Shown here: positions 1 through 9,492 of the stretch, one piece after another
Numbering within the stretch: position 1 is the stretch's first letter
Layout: each line of letters begins with the position of its first letter
Assembly: GCA_014825775.1 (NCBI GenBank)
Contig: MVAQ01000347.1
Coordinates: 1-15,329, forward strand
Direction: 5' to 3'
Length of the DNA: 15,329 nucleotides
Source: Krasilnikovozyma curviuscula
Lineage: Eukaryota > Basidiomycota > Tremellomycetes > Cystofilobasidiales > Mrakiaceae
Position numbers and translations under genes: made by a program
Notes under the pieces: generated by a model
What the model saw: the letters and a program-made list of their open reading frames with translations, nothing else
What the model was told of the DNA's origin: nothing
Databases searched by the model: none

Positions 1-94
1 AATCATTTTCCAGAACAGTGAGCAGGTAAAAAAGCTCAGCTCTGTGAAACCTCCAGACATAAAGGTCAGCACCGAGATTCGCTTCCTACGTTAA
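1..94 (+). CDS. Possible C-terminal end of an upstream gene (partial)
   Basis: From base 2 the frame is open for 30 codons and ends at TAA 92-94. The translated tail is hydrophilic and ends in KVSTEIRFLR. No domain can be recognised in so short a piece, and 30 open codons can occur by chance. The next gene on this strand begins only at 816, so the position suits the last exon of a gene lying to the left. This is weak evidence. Confidence 0.25.
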   Translation, partial: IIFQNSEQVKKLSSVKPPDIKVSTEIRFLR

Positions 95-815
95 GAGAGC
101 AAGAAGCTGATGTATACCCCATCTGTTTCTGTTACTGTCTTCAAAAGGCTTTCATCGAGAGTGTCGCTGATTCCTAGAGAGCTGGAGTAGCGTTTACTTT
201 CGACATCTTGTTGTGATGGATGAAGAGGTGTCTATAGTCTAAGGATTGTATCGTCAAGGAGCTGCCTGAGTACCTTCTAGTGATCGAGACGAATCCGGCG
301 CAAGAGCCTCGATGGAGTCGACCAGGAAACATCACACCAGCGCTCGCTTTCAGAAGTTCAGCTCGACTCGCACAAAATCACTGGTTCATCACGTGTCTGT
401 TCTTCTAACGCACAACAGCTCTGTTGAAATTTCTGTTCGTAAGATTAAAAGCTTCTTGGTCAAAGATGCTGATTTAGGAGGTCAAAGTTCATACGATCTC
501 GAAGACATCTGGGGATCTAAGGCGCCCCTTCCGGAACTTCCCTTCACAGTATTTTAGTCTGTTTCTTATTGTATCTCTGTCTGAATCTGTTATTAGCCGG
601 AGTATAGGTAGTTACAGTGCGATAGAGTCACTCAAAGCATTGCTAATTAGAACTGTAGGACAAATAGACGATATTTCTGGCTTTTGAAAACCCGACTCGT
701 AAGGTCCAGTCGCCAAAATCGCTTACTCGTTTTTAGCCGTATCAATCGCTCGTCGTGTAGGCTTCTGCTATCTTCATACAGACCACCACCCACCTGTCAC
801 TCCATTAATCTCATC
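95..815. other. Intergenic region upstream of the amidase
   Basis: No supported gene lies here. An unspliced 81-codon ORF (312-557, +) has no recognisable domain and is probably chance. The last 60 bases before the amidase ATG are pyrimidine-rich, as is usual for a fungal 5' leader. I see no clear TATA box, repeat or structural RNA. The amidase promoter should lie in this stretch. Confidence 0.5.
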
Positions 816-3161
816 ATGTCTATAGGATCGAAAGTAGAATGCGTCCAATTCCCAGAGGTGAATTGATCTGAACCAGCTGCATCGTTTGAATTCGCAGTAC
901 TCATGCTCTCTTTCGCCGTTCGCAGACCTGTCACAAAGCTAGGCAGGAGGTTCTTGACAAGATCCCAACTGCATACAGAATTGATCCAGAGCTACTCGGT
1001 GCCAAGTATGGTCCAGGTTCAGATATGAGGCCGCTCGCTGCTGAGAGCGGCATACTAACAGCAGAAGAGTTAGCCATCACTGACCCAAGCACAGATGCTA
1101 CAGAGGTAAGCGTCCTTTCAATTCCTTCCCCAATCCACAGAGCTTCTCTTATGTATCCTTTCAACCAGATTTTGGCCAACATCAAGTCAAAGAAATGGAC
1201 CGCTGTTCAGGTGACGACGGCGTTCGGAAAGCGCGCTTGTTTGGCACACCAAGCGACTTGCTGTGTGAGCATCTTTCATTGCATCGAGCCCAAAGCTTGT
1301 ACTAACGTCGCTCATCCCGCAGTTGATAGATCTATTTCTCGAAGAAGGACTCCAGCGCGCGCGAGAGCTCGACGAATACTACGAACGCACAGGCGAGCTC
1401 GTAGGACCACTCCATGGCCTTCCGCACTCCATCAAAGGCGTCTACTCCATAAAAGGGCTTACCACAACCGCCGGTTTCATCTACCGAAAAGATGCTGCTC
1501 CCGAGTCAAAGAACTCACTGTGCGTGCAGATTCTGTGGGATGCCGGGTGTGTCTTTTACTGTACCACCAACAATCCTCAGACCGGTATGTTCTGTGGCTT
1601 GGTCTGCTGTGTCTACTCTTTTGGCTGACCTTCAACGAGCGATGCTCAGTTATGCATCTGGAAACACACTCGGCTTTTGGCGAGACCGTTAACCCAATCA
1701 ACAATTCCCTTACGCCAGGTGGTAGTTCTGGTGAGATTATTCCACGTATGAGAAACTGCGGAATTCCGAAAGCTGACCATGACCATCTTGTCTGGCGAAC
1801 GAACCTAAGGTGGATGCAGCGCTCTCATGGCTTTCGGTGGTTCTCCAATCAGCATTGGCGGTGACATTGGTAAACTTTTCTTTATTTGAGTGTCTCGCTG
1901 AACTTCAACTCTGACGGTCTTTCGCGTTACCTCTCTTTGAAGGCGGCTCGCTGCGATCGCCAGCCGCAAACTGTGGCCTTTGGACGCTAAAGCCTACGAC
2001 CTTGAGGGTTCCAGCAGCGACCAACTGGCCTACCATGCCAGGAAATACAGGACTTCTTGCTACAAGCGGTCCTATCGCTCGAAGGTCCGTTCCGTCTCCG
2101 ATATGCCTTCTCTCGAATCCAACCAAAGTCCTGATTTAGGTATTCTTCAGCTTGAGAGATGTCCACCTCTGGATGGACGTTGTACTCAAGCCTCAGACAT
2201 GGAAGCGTGAGCCAGCCATGCTTCCCATCGACTGGGTCGTGCCCACCTCTCCAACCTGGTCCGGAACCCAAAACAAGATCCGAGTGGGAGTCATGAGGCA
2301 CGACGACGTTGTGCTGTCTCAGCCTCCCATCCGAAGGGCCCTCGATACTGTTGTTAAGCTTCTCGAACAGCACCAAGACAAGTTTGAAGTCGTTGAGTAT
2401 AAAGCTTGGAAGCATGCCGAGATTGTCGAAATGGCTCACATTCTCTATTGGGTGAGTTCCCATCTCGCTCTCCAATTTCGAGGCGCTGCAAGCTGATAGC
2501 TGACTCTTTTTACTCCCAAGACTGATGGAGGTAAAAAGATACGAGAACACATGCAGAAAGGTGAAGAGCCTCTTCTGCCGCTCACTGAGTGGGTTCTCTC
2601 GCGGCCTGGTGTTCGAGAATACACCGTCAACGAAGTTTGGGAGGTGAGCAGTGTTTTATCTCTGTCAAGTCATATCTTCTCAATCCTCTGACGATATATC
2701 ACCATGTAAAGCTCTACGCGAAACGAGACGCCCTTCGTTCCGCGTACCTCGCCCAATTTACTGCACAAAACATCGACGTGATCCTGTGTCCCACTGGACC
2801 AGGTCCAGCCCCCGTACTGGGTACCTCTAAATACTGGGGCTATACCGCAGCGTTTAACTTCCTCGACTGGCCTGCTGCAGTCTTCCCAACAGGTCTCACA
2901 GTCTCACCCGAGCTCGATCCCGTCGATGCTCAGAAGCGTGAGTTCATGTCGCCTGAAGATCAGTATCTTCATGAGTGCTGTAAGTGTGCCTGCTGGTTCT
3001 ATCAGGTTCGCTTAAGTCTGATCGCTTTTCTTCTGTCTGTAGACGCGCCGGAGAAGTTTGCTAGAGCGCCTTTGGCACTCCAGCTTGTTGCACGCAGGTA
3101 CGACGATGAGAAGCTGCTCGTTGCCTTAGAGAAGATCACGGAGGTTTTAGAATTGAAATAG
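816..3161 (+). CDS. Amidase-signature hydrolase (fungal acetamidase/FAAH-like), 11 exons
   Basis: Hydrolyses carboxylic amides to acid and ammonia or amine, so it probably serves nitrogen or carbon scavenging. The substrate cannot be read from the sequence. Exons are 816-857, 926-1105, 1169-1264, 1323-1584, 1650-1730, 1810-1869, 1943-2084, 2151-2451, 2521-2643, 2712-2979 and 3043-3161. They sum to 1674 nt (557 aa), the usual size for fungal acetamidases (about 550). The amidase-signature triad is complete: Lys144 in GLPHSIKG, Ser219 in TPGGSSGG and Ser243 in GGDIGGSLR. The Ser-Ser spacing of 24 matches mammalian FAAH (Ser217/Ser241). The C-terminus carries the usual PALQLV-like stretch (LALQLVARRYDDEK). 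The start is the first ATG that splices in frame. Exon 1 encodes only 14 residues and is the least certain part. No signal peptide or membrane segment is evident. It converges on the acetyltransferase gene, with 148 bp between the stops. Confidence 0.88.
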
Positions 3162-3309
3162 AAGTTAGTTGGTCGGAGATGTATTGACAGCGTTCTCGAA
3201 GAATTGACAAGAGCTCAATCTGCTGCAGAACTCAGATCAGCAAGTAGTGCCGCTTCCGGTTTGACCTATTTGTTCTTTCAAAGGGATTGATCTTGTTGAG
3301 GTCTCTATT

Positions 3310-3896
3310 CTATAGAGTCGACCCGAGATACTTCTTCGTCATCAGCACCAAAGAACTTCCATCTTGATTCTTAAACTCAGCCATCCCCTCAAATATCTTG
3401 TTGTAATACTGCACCGTGTACCCACTGGTAGCCAGCATGATTCTCCTCATAGACGGGATGCTCTGGAAAATCTCGTGAATTTTAAGCACGGCAAACCCAG
3501 CTAAGCGTTTATTCTGGTGTTCCGGCAGGATGTAAACGTCCGTCAGGTAGCCAAAGGAGAGTCTGTCGGTAATGACTCGAATAAGTCCAACCTGCTTCAG
3601 TACTGCCGTGAGAAGATCTCAAGATATATGAGTCAAACGTGCGACGGCTCTGAGTACCGGGTACACTGACCAGGTTTTTCTTGACCGTCCACATTTTCTT
3701 TGCTGTACACTCCCAGGCACCAAGAGTTGCGAAGCATCTGTTTCAGGATGTGAGGCTGCTGCCGTTGGGTCCAATACAACATATCCGAGTCGAACGCATC
3801 GTTGATTGCTTCAACCTGTAGGAGGCCGTTGTCGCAGGAGATGAGGTACCCGTTGTAATCCCACGAAAGGCTGTCTAAGTCCATTATGGGATCCAT
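3310..3896 (-). CDS. GNAT-family N-acetyltransferase, 2 exons
   Basis: A probable acyl-CoA-dependent N-acyltransferase of the GNAT fold with unknown substrate. Exons (minus strand) are 3671-3896 and 3310-3602 with a 68-nt intron, giving 172 aa. The order of elements fits small fungal GNAT proteins: an N-terminal helix region, a strand with NSWCLGVYSK, then VGLIRVITDR, then YLTDVYILPEHQNKRLAGF (strand 4 plus the acetyl-CoA loop), then MLATSGYTVQYYNKIFEGM near the end. Motif A normally reads Q/R-x-x-G-x-G/A. Here it is QNKRLA, with Arg in place of the first Gly, which may weaken cofactor binding. The ATG at 3896 is the first in the open frame; a second in-frame Met lies four codons on (3884). 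The intron donor is GTCAGT. Confidence 0.75.
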
Positions 3897-4147
3897 CAGG
3901 TTTTCCTAAACGATTTTTTATAGGATTGTGGTCATAAACGGCGGCCAATGAGTCAAATTCAGTGTGCTGCCGCGTAATTGCATGAACGAGTCAGATAGAT
4001 TATTGGCGTTTAAGTGAAGGTTTTTTTTGTACTGTTTGATTTAGTCATCTCATATGACGTCTTTCTTTTGGTCTACTTGATAGCAAAGACGGCAGGATAT
4101 CAAAAGCAGTCACCCGACTAAAGACGATTTACCATCTTCACATTTCA
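3897..4147. other. Intergenic gap between GNAT and glycosyltransferase genes
   Basis: This gap of 251 bases lies between two minus-strand genes and must hold the GNAT promoter. It is AT-rich with a run of T around 4020-4028. No ORF or structured element is supported. Confidence 0.45.
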
Positions 4148-5793
4148 TCACGCCAACTCCATCCTCTCAGCGACTCTGCTTGCATTCAAGTACCTAACAT
4201 GGTTAGTAACCAGATCATCGTACATCAATCGCACCCCAGCACGATCGCTTAGGGGTACGGATCCCGAAGCGTTCCTCCAGTATGGCATCAATCGCGGTAG
4301 TCGAGAGTCTTCAATCCCGTGGTTGGCATGCATGACCATCTGATCTGGATCCTGAAAGTGCAATATAATATTAGAGTCCGCTTCGACAACTTGGTGGTCA
4401 TAAAATAATGGTACTTACTTTGAGTTGAAATTGCCATTCCTTTGCCAGGAGAACGTAACGATCTTTGAAACTTGGATTAGCGAGCGTGGTTTCATTAGGA
4501 GGAACACCTATTTCCTCTAGCTGTTGCAGTGCACTCTGATGATCAATCCAAAGATGACGAGCAATGTGAGCGTTGATGACAACCAGCGCGGGCAACAATA
4601 CTGACCTGTTCCATGTTCCTAGCCAAGTTCTTTTCTGGAATATCAACATCCCACCAGCTCTTTATAAACTCTTTCCCTCCCTGTCTCTTCAAGAAGAAGT
4701 ATCCCGCGCAAGGTGCTACACATTATGAAGAGAGACACAGCGTTAGCTCAAGGAACTGCAGTATACTTGGCAATTTCATAAAACCCTACGCAACTCAATC
4801 CAAAATTGGAAACTTACCCCAAGGCCTCCATGGTGAATCAGTAACGAATCCGATTGGCCGTGCGCTTGACAGATGATTCAGATGGGTCCACGGAGAGAGG
4901 CGATCTTCTCTGAACACTGCGTCTGAATCTGAACACTCACATACAAAGATACCATTATTTGGCTATAGGACCAAAGCTTGACCAGGTCCAAAGAGAACAG
5001 GTCTTACCGATGTAAAAGGTATACTCCGCTGCAGGATTCGAGTCAACTGCATCCCAAGTCGCAGGAAGCTTACACCACGTCCCAGCCCTCCAACCTCTCC
5101 TCGGATGAAATCAAGCTGGTTTAGCAAATGCCCTATCGTAGGCTACATTAGAAGCATCGATTGCATCGGGATCGTTGATGTCCTGATCAACCGCGAAAAA
5201 AAGGAGGTGACATAACCTGGCTGACCAGCTTCTCCAAGTGTGAAGAAGATACTCACTGGTTCTATTGCTGTTATGTAGTAGATGTACTTGGCACCGTGGA
5301 ATTTGGCGTAGTGGAAGTTGATTCTGAAGAATGGTTTCGAAGAAGGGCACTCCTTGATCAGCTGTTTAAAAGGCGACGAAGCCCCGGTAGAGAATCAGAG
5401 CGGTGACTAACAGAGCTGCCAGAGTTCGATAGGAGAGCGGTTCTGTTGGATTATCTGGTACTGGACTCAGGGGTCTATTTAGAGGGGATAGAACGGGGGC
5501 AACATAGAGCAGACGGCGGCGTCAGCCTCAAAACAAAGCTTGTCACTTCGAAAGAATCGAAGAACTAACCTGCTATCACTTTGTACGATCTGAATATCAG
5601 TATATGAGCCAAAAGATGTATCAGAAGCACCCCATCCTATTATGCTGGCGCTGTTGTAGATCCTGGAAGGAATAGTCGAGATGACAGATCTGTCGCTGTC
5701 TTGAGATCGTCTAATGGAGGCAAGGACGAGGATGAAGAGAAAGCCGGTTGTTATCAACAGCAGCGTTAGCTTCTGTCTGGTGATTTTATCCAT
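4148..5793 (-). CDS. Type II membrane glycosyltransferase-like protein, interrupted by an in-frame TGA (possible pseudogene)
   Basis: Probably a Golgi-type glycosyltransferase of the GT-A fold. Exons (minus strand) are 5570-5793, 5412-5442, 5257-5361, 5008-5182, 4818-4928, 4606-4715, 4419-4535 and 4148-4351, in total 1077 nt (358 codons plus stop). Residues 9-27 form one hydrophobic segment after a short basic N-terminus, the layout of a type II membrane enzyme. Then come a luminal stem, FFRINFHYAKFHGAKY (about 96-111), TWCKLPATWD (155-164) and YIDSDAVF, whose DSD (179-181) fits the metal/nucleotide-sugar DxD motif. GYFFLKRQGGKEFIKSWWD and MEQSALQ follow, like the late acceptor and DQ-type motifs of GT-A enzymes. 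The family is not identified; it resembles GT34-like proteins only loosely. Codon 144 is TGA (5111-5113), in frame between AFAKPA and FHPRRGW. An alternative acceptor, with the exon starting at 5068, would skip it but would also remove TWCK. The short exon 2 is the weakest part of the model. Confidence 0.6.
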
Positions 5794-6234
5794 TGCTAGA
5801 TGGGCAGATGTTGGCTGGAAGCTGACGTTTCACAAGCTAAAAACCGCTGATGTCTATATGGTCGGAGAAGTCTGCCGTGCGGCTTGATAGAAAGGGGGTC
5901 AACCATGCAGGGCTGGCGAACTTGCCTACACTGGAATCTGTTCAAACAGGCCAATATACCTCACAGCCTTGATGGTTATTGATGGCTATGTCACTGTCAA
6001 CCTGATAACCTCGAGCTGATTCGAGAGATGTAAATTGCCATCGCAGACCCGCTTGCCCACTCCATCTCGTTGCGCTTGAAGTACTCGAACAGAACAGAAT
6101 CCATCGAGAAGCACATCCAGAGGGCTCCCTTACAAATAACGTTGTCTAATTCGATGCCTCAGACTGGGCTGATTGGAGGAAGCGTGGCTAAATTGGTTCC
6201 ATTTTTTTTTTGTTGATATTTAAGGCGAATAGAT
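5794..6234. other. Intergenic region upstream of the glycosyltransferase-like gene
   Basis: No ORF or RNA gene is supported in these 441 bases. The stretch should hold the promoter of the minus-strand gene that starts at 5793. A TATA-like string (CATATAGAC read on the minus strand, about 5852-5860) lies roughly 65 bp upstream of its ATG. A run of ten T lies near 6202-6211, just after the stop of the ABM gene. Confidence 0.4.
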
Positions 6235-7088
6235 TTACTGAATCCATTCGGCACCAGCCTCGTATTTACCTTCGAACTCGTTCCATCTGTACCAAAACAG
6301 ATCGTTAGATGTTGTCAAATATCATTATAAGAGTCAGCGTACCTGCTGAGGTTCATTGGCTCCGCAAGCCTACAGAAGCACAGAGGTCATGAGTGGCGGT
6401 TCGAGAGAAAGACATGATTGAAATTTACGTACAGAGGGACAACGAATGGGTCGAAGGTCTTCCCTGAAGAGTTCAAGGTTGAGAAAGGAGTTAGAACGTG
6501 GATAGAGGCTGTTGAGCGGTAGAACATAGAAGCTCACAGTACGGGTTTTCCAAATGGTACTTCTGTGAACTCTCATGTTCGTATCTCTCCACGATGCAGA
6601 ACTTTGTCTTGTCGATGTGATCCCTCATGACGAACCAGTCGATGGTCTCTGTTGGCAAAGCAGAAAAGGCCTTGAACTTTAGTGCTATCCCATCGTTTGA
6701 TTCAAGCTCCCATGAGAGGCCTTTAGGCAATGAGAAAGCTCACCCTTGTCCTTTTTGTAAATGGCCGAAGCTTCCTGGAGCTTAGCACTAATAGATAGGG
6801 TCAAAATGGCGGTAAGCCAGTCAGTTTGAGCTTAGATGTGGCCAGGAGCTGCTCACTGTCATCGAACAGGCCAGATTCAGTTGGAACGTAATACTGACAA
6901 TACCTTCTCTTCCTCACCTTCTTTAGCTCTAAGGTGGACGACGATTGTGTAAACCTGCGATGGGGAGAAAACATAGCGAACAAGGTAAGAAACGGAATCC
7001 GAGGTGAGTCTACCACTGCTTATGGAAGTCTTGTTGCTACAACTTAAAAGCAAGCCAAAGAAAGATGCATGAAGCTTCTGCTCACCAT
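6235..7088 (-). CDS. ABM-domain protein (putative quinol monooxygenase-like), about 7 exons
   Basis: A small single-domain protein of the antibiotic biosynthesis monooxygenase (ABM, dimeric alpha/beta barrel) family. Members oxidise quinols or similar small molecules, but many fungal ones have no known function. Well-supported exons (minus) are 6538-6648, 6433-6463, 6343-6369 and 6235-6286, giving ETIDWFVMRDHIDKTKF, CIVERYEHESSQKYHLENPY, WKTFDPFVVPL and a C-terminus LAEPMNLSRWNEFEG. Upstream, 6904-6954 encodes VYTIVVHLRAKEGEEEK and 6744-6780 encodes LQEASAIYKKDKG. The ATG would be a three-base exon at 7086-7088 followed at once by GTGAGC. This model sums to 312 nt (103 aa), the usual size. 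The first two introns (131 and 123 nt) are longer than the others, so a small extra exon may be missing. The start is an inference. Confidence 0.72.
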
Positions 7089-7341
7089 ATTTAGCAGAAA
7101 CAGTGGACGGAGCTTGTGATTGTTCCTTGCCAACTCGCTTTGGCGGTATAAGTGCAGGCGACTGATCAATCTGGGAACCTGTTATTTTGATAAGCGTCTG
7201 CTGATTTCCCACTTCCTACCAGAGAGAACAGAGCAGTTTCTCTAAAATAGTTCCTATTGCAATATAATTTCCAACGAAAAATCTTACAGTGCGATATTTC
7301 GCTTTTGTTTTCTCCTTACAACCTCACTTACTGCAACCCAC

Positions 7342-9290
7342 TCACAGTTCCTGCTTCGACCTATACGCTCCCTCATTCCAACTCTCAAATTCTTCCTTCG
7401 CTGCGATCGCAAATGCATCATCAACCAAGAACTTGAATCCAACACCAGCCATCGACTTCGCAACCTTCATCGCCATCGCATGGGCTTCAGGTTTACCTGC
7501 TGAGGCGGTGAATCCGAAAGTGTGATTTGAGTCTCCAATTGGTGATGGGATCTGGAAAGAGGGATGAGCGGCGGGGCACTGGAAAGTGGAAGTACATCAG
7601 TAATGAAGACACTAAGAGAGTGAAGACGATGGGACAAAGGGAAGCCTCACTTTATAGCACACGTTGCCAAAGTCTGTGCTAGCGGTTGAGTCGTGTTTCA
7701 TGCTGAACTTGAGTCCAAATTCTTTGACCAGGGTATCCCTATACGCGCCAGCAAGAGTCATAGAATTCTAAACATTGTGTCGAACGACCAGTCAGCATTT
7801 GGTGCATTTTCTCTCAATAACCAACCAGGACTTACCACAAGCTCATAGTAGTTGTAGTCACCAGCTGTTGAGATCTTGATCTGACAGCCGGAGGACCTGA
7901 TGGAAGAAGAAGTTGTAAGCGCCAAAACCCTTTTTTCAAAATCTGAAGCAGTGACACTTACAACGCAGCAGCTCTGAAACAATTCATCACCTTCTCGATG
8001 AGCTCATCTACTTCTTTCTTCGTTGGCGCCCGGACCGCATATGAAACTTTGGCAAATTCAGGAATGACCTGTGAAAGCAAACACCGACTGTCAGCGTTGC
8101 GAACAGACAGGATAATAAATGAGACGCACGTTTTGAGCCCATCGCTCCGATCCTTGGATGATTCCATGTATTCTTTGAGTCGGCTTGATCTGCTGGCGGA
8201 GAGCAGACACGGCATTGTCTGCGGACGGGGGTGGTCAATTACGTGAGAGCCGGAGCAGGCCGAACATTACTACGTACAACCAGATATGCACGCATCCAAT
8301 GCGTTGACACCAAGCCATGGGTTACCGCCCGCATGAGCAGCCTACAGAGAGGAAGCGATGTCAAAGGGTTTTCCAAGTCGCGATCATATGTAGTGATTAA
8401 GCTTACCTTTCCAGTAAACTCTGCTGTGAATCCAGCAATCGCCAAAGTCCCACCAACACCTCCGTCATATCCCGTATCGATGCCTCCTTCAGGGTGAGCC
8501 ATCATGCTGGGACGCACCTATCAGTCAGAGCCGCGCTTGTCGCAAGGAAACGATGCAGACTCACCAAGCGTCCATGTCGTCATAAGCACCCTCCCTCAGC
8601 AGCCTTACTTTACCTCCGTATCCCTCTTCACCAGGTGTACCTAAGAGCTTGACTGTTCCCGGCACTCCGAGCTCGGCAAGTGCCGCAGAGAGTGCGAGGG
8701 TCGCTCCTACGCCTGCTACGTCGATGAGATTGTGTCCACACGAGTGTCCTTGATCTCTGTACGTTGAAACCAAGAAGGTGGAGAGTCGATCAGCTTCGTA
8801 AGATCATTTGGATGGGAAACCGTACGCGGACGTTCGCCGCCGCGAAAAACGACACTTCGTCCTCTCAATCTACTGCAGCAGAAGGAAAGGAAAGACTCAC
8901 GGATTCGCATCAAACTCGGAATTGAATCCCATCGTTCTTCCCCCTTCGCCGTAAGTGACCTTGGCTTCGAACGCAGTCTCGAGTCCATATGCGGAGGGAG
9001 TGACTTTGAACTCTGGTCCGGCTTCAGAGATGTACTTTACATTCGCAGCGTGGGCCTTGAACTCTTGATATCCCAGTTCAGGATCTTACAACGATCTATG
9101 TCAATACGTGTACAAAGCAGGTTCAGGCTAAGAATGGTTGCTCACTTTCCCAAACCGCCAAGTTCAATCCTCTGAGGCTAGCGTCAAGCTCATCGACCTT
9201 CTTGTTGATAATCTCCTGGGCTTTGGAAAGTAAAAGCTCCTTCCTCTGTATCTCAGATGATGTGACTGAATAAGCAGGTAAGAATTCCAT
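7342..9290 (-). CDS. M20 family metallo-amidohydrolase (PM20D2/aminoacylase-1-like 2 type), 10 exons
   Basis: Predicted zinc-dependent hydrolase of amide or dipeptide bonds, cytosolic (no signal peptide seen). Mammalian PM20D2 cleaves beta-alanyl-type dipeptides; the substrate here is unknown. Exons (minus) are 9146-9290, 8901-9084, 8565-8756, 8407-8506, 8278-8341, 8130-8218, 7962-8068, 7836-7896, 7651-7767 and 7342-7578, summing to 1296 nt (431 aa), normal for the family. Key motifs are in order: NPELGYQEFKAH (49-60), NSEFDANPDQGHSCGHN (metal-binding Cys116 and His118), GTPGEEGYGGK (catalytic/ligand Glu153-Glu154), MMAHPEGG, the dimerisation-domain FTGKAAHAGGNPWLG, ALRQQIKPTQRIHGI, VIPEFAKVSYAVRAPT, STDFGNVCYKCPAAHPSF and SNHTFGFTASAGKPEAH. 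All expected residues appear present. The ATG at 9290 gives a normal N-terminal helix. The donor of exon 5 was chosen as GTACGT because it yields the family-like GYNAVSALRQQI. The third intron (8757-8900, 144 nt; it is the second from the 5' end) is long for this gene. Confidence 0.9.
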
Positions 9291-9492
9291 TCTGTTCAAG
9301 ACGTGGTGGACGGCGGACTTCGCAGTGCTCCGCAGAGGACGGCCACTAAAGAAAAGTGAGGCGAAAAGTTGTGTCGAAAGCTTTCTGATTATTATCCATA
9401 TAGCAAATTGTAGGATGATACATACATCAGTACCAATACAAAATTTAAAAACGAAATCATGATAAAGATCCTCCTCGAACGGTCGCACCCAT

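Noticed and set aside
312..557. Unspliced 81-codon ORF on the plus strand upstream of the amidase
   Set aside because: No recognisable domain, no supporting splice pattern, and within the range of chance ORFs; treated as intergenic.
5111..5113. Reassigned TGA codon (non-standard code or selenocysteine)
   Set aside because: TGA ends other genes here (for example the M20 gene and the glycosyltransferase itself), and fungi are not known to make selenoproteins of this kind.
7086..7212. N-terminal extension of the ABM protein starting at 7212 (MGNQQTLIK...)
   Set aside because: Its frame reaches the only good donor (GTGAGC) in phase 1, while the next exon VYTIVVHL needs phase 0; no extra exon rescues it.
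8231..8517. Overlapping ORFs of about 90 codons on both strands
   Set aside because: They are other-frame or intron-crossing shadows of exons 4 and 5 of the M20 amidohydrolase.
816..9290. Nitrogen-scavenging gene cluster (amidase, GNAT, ABM, M20 amidohydrolase)
   Set aside because: The genes lie on both strands, are mixed with a glycosyltransferase, and show no shared regulatory motif; adjacency alone is not evidence.
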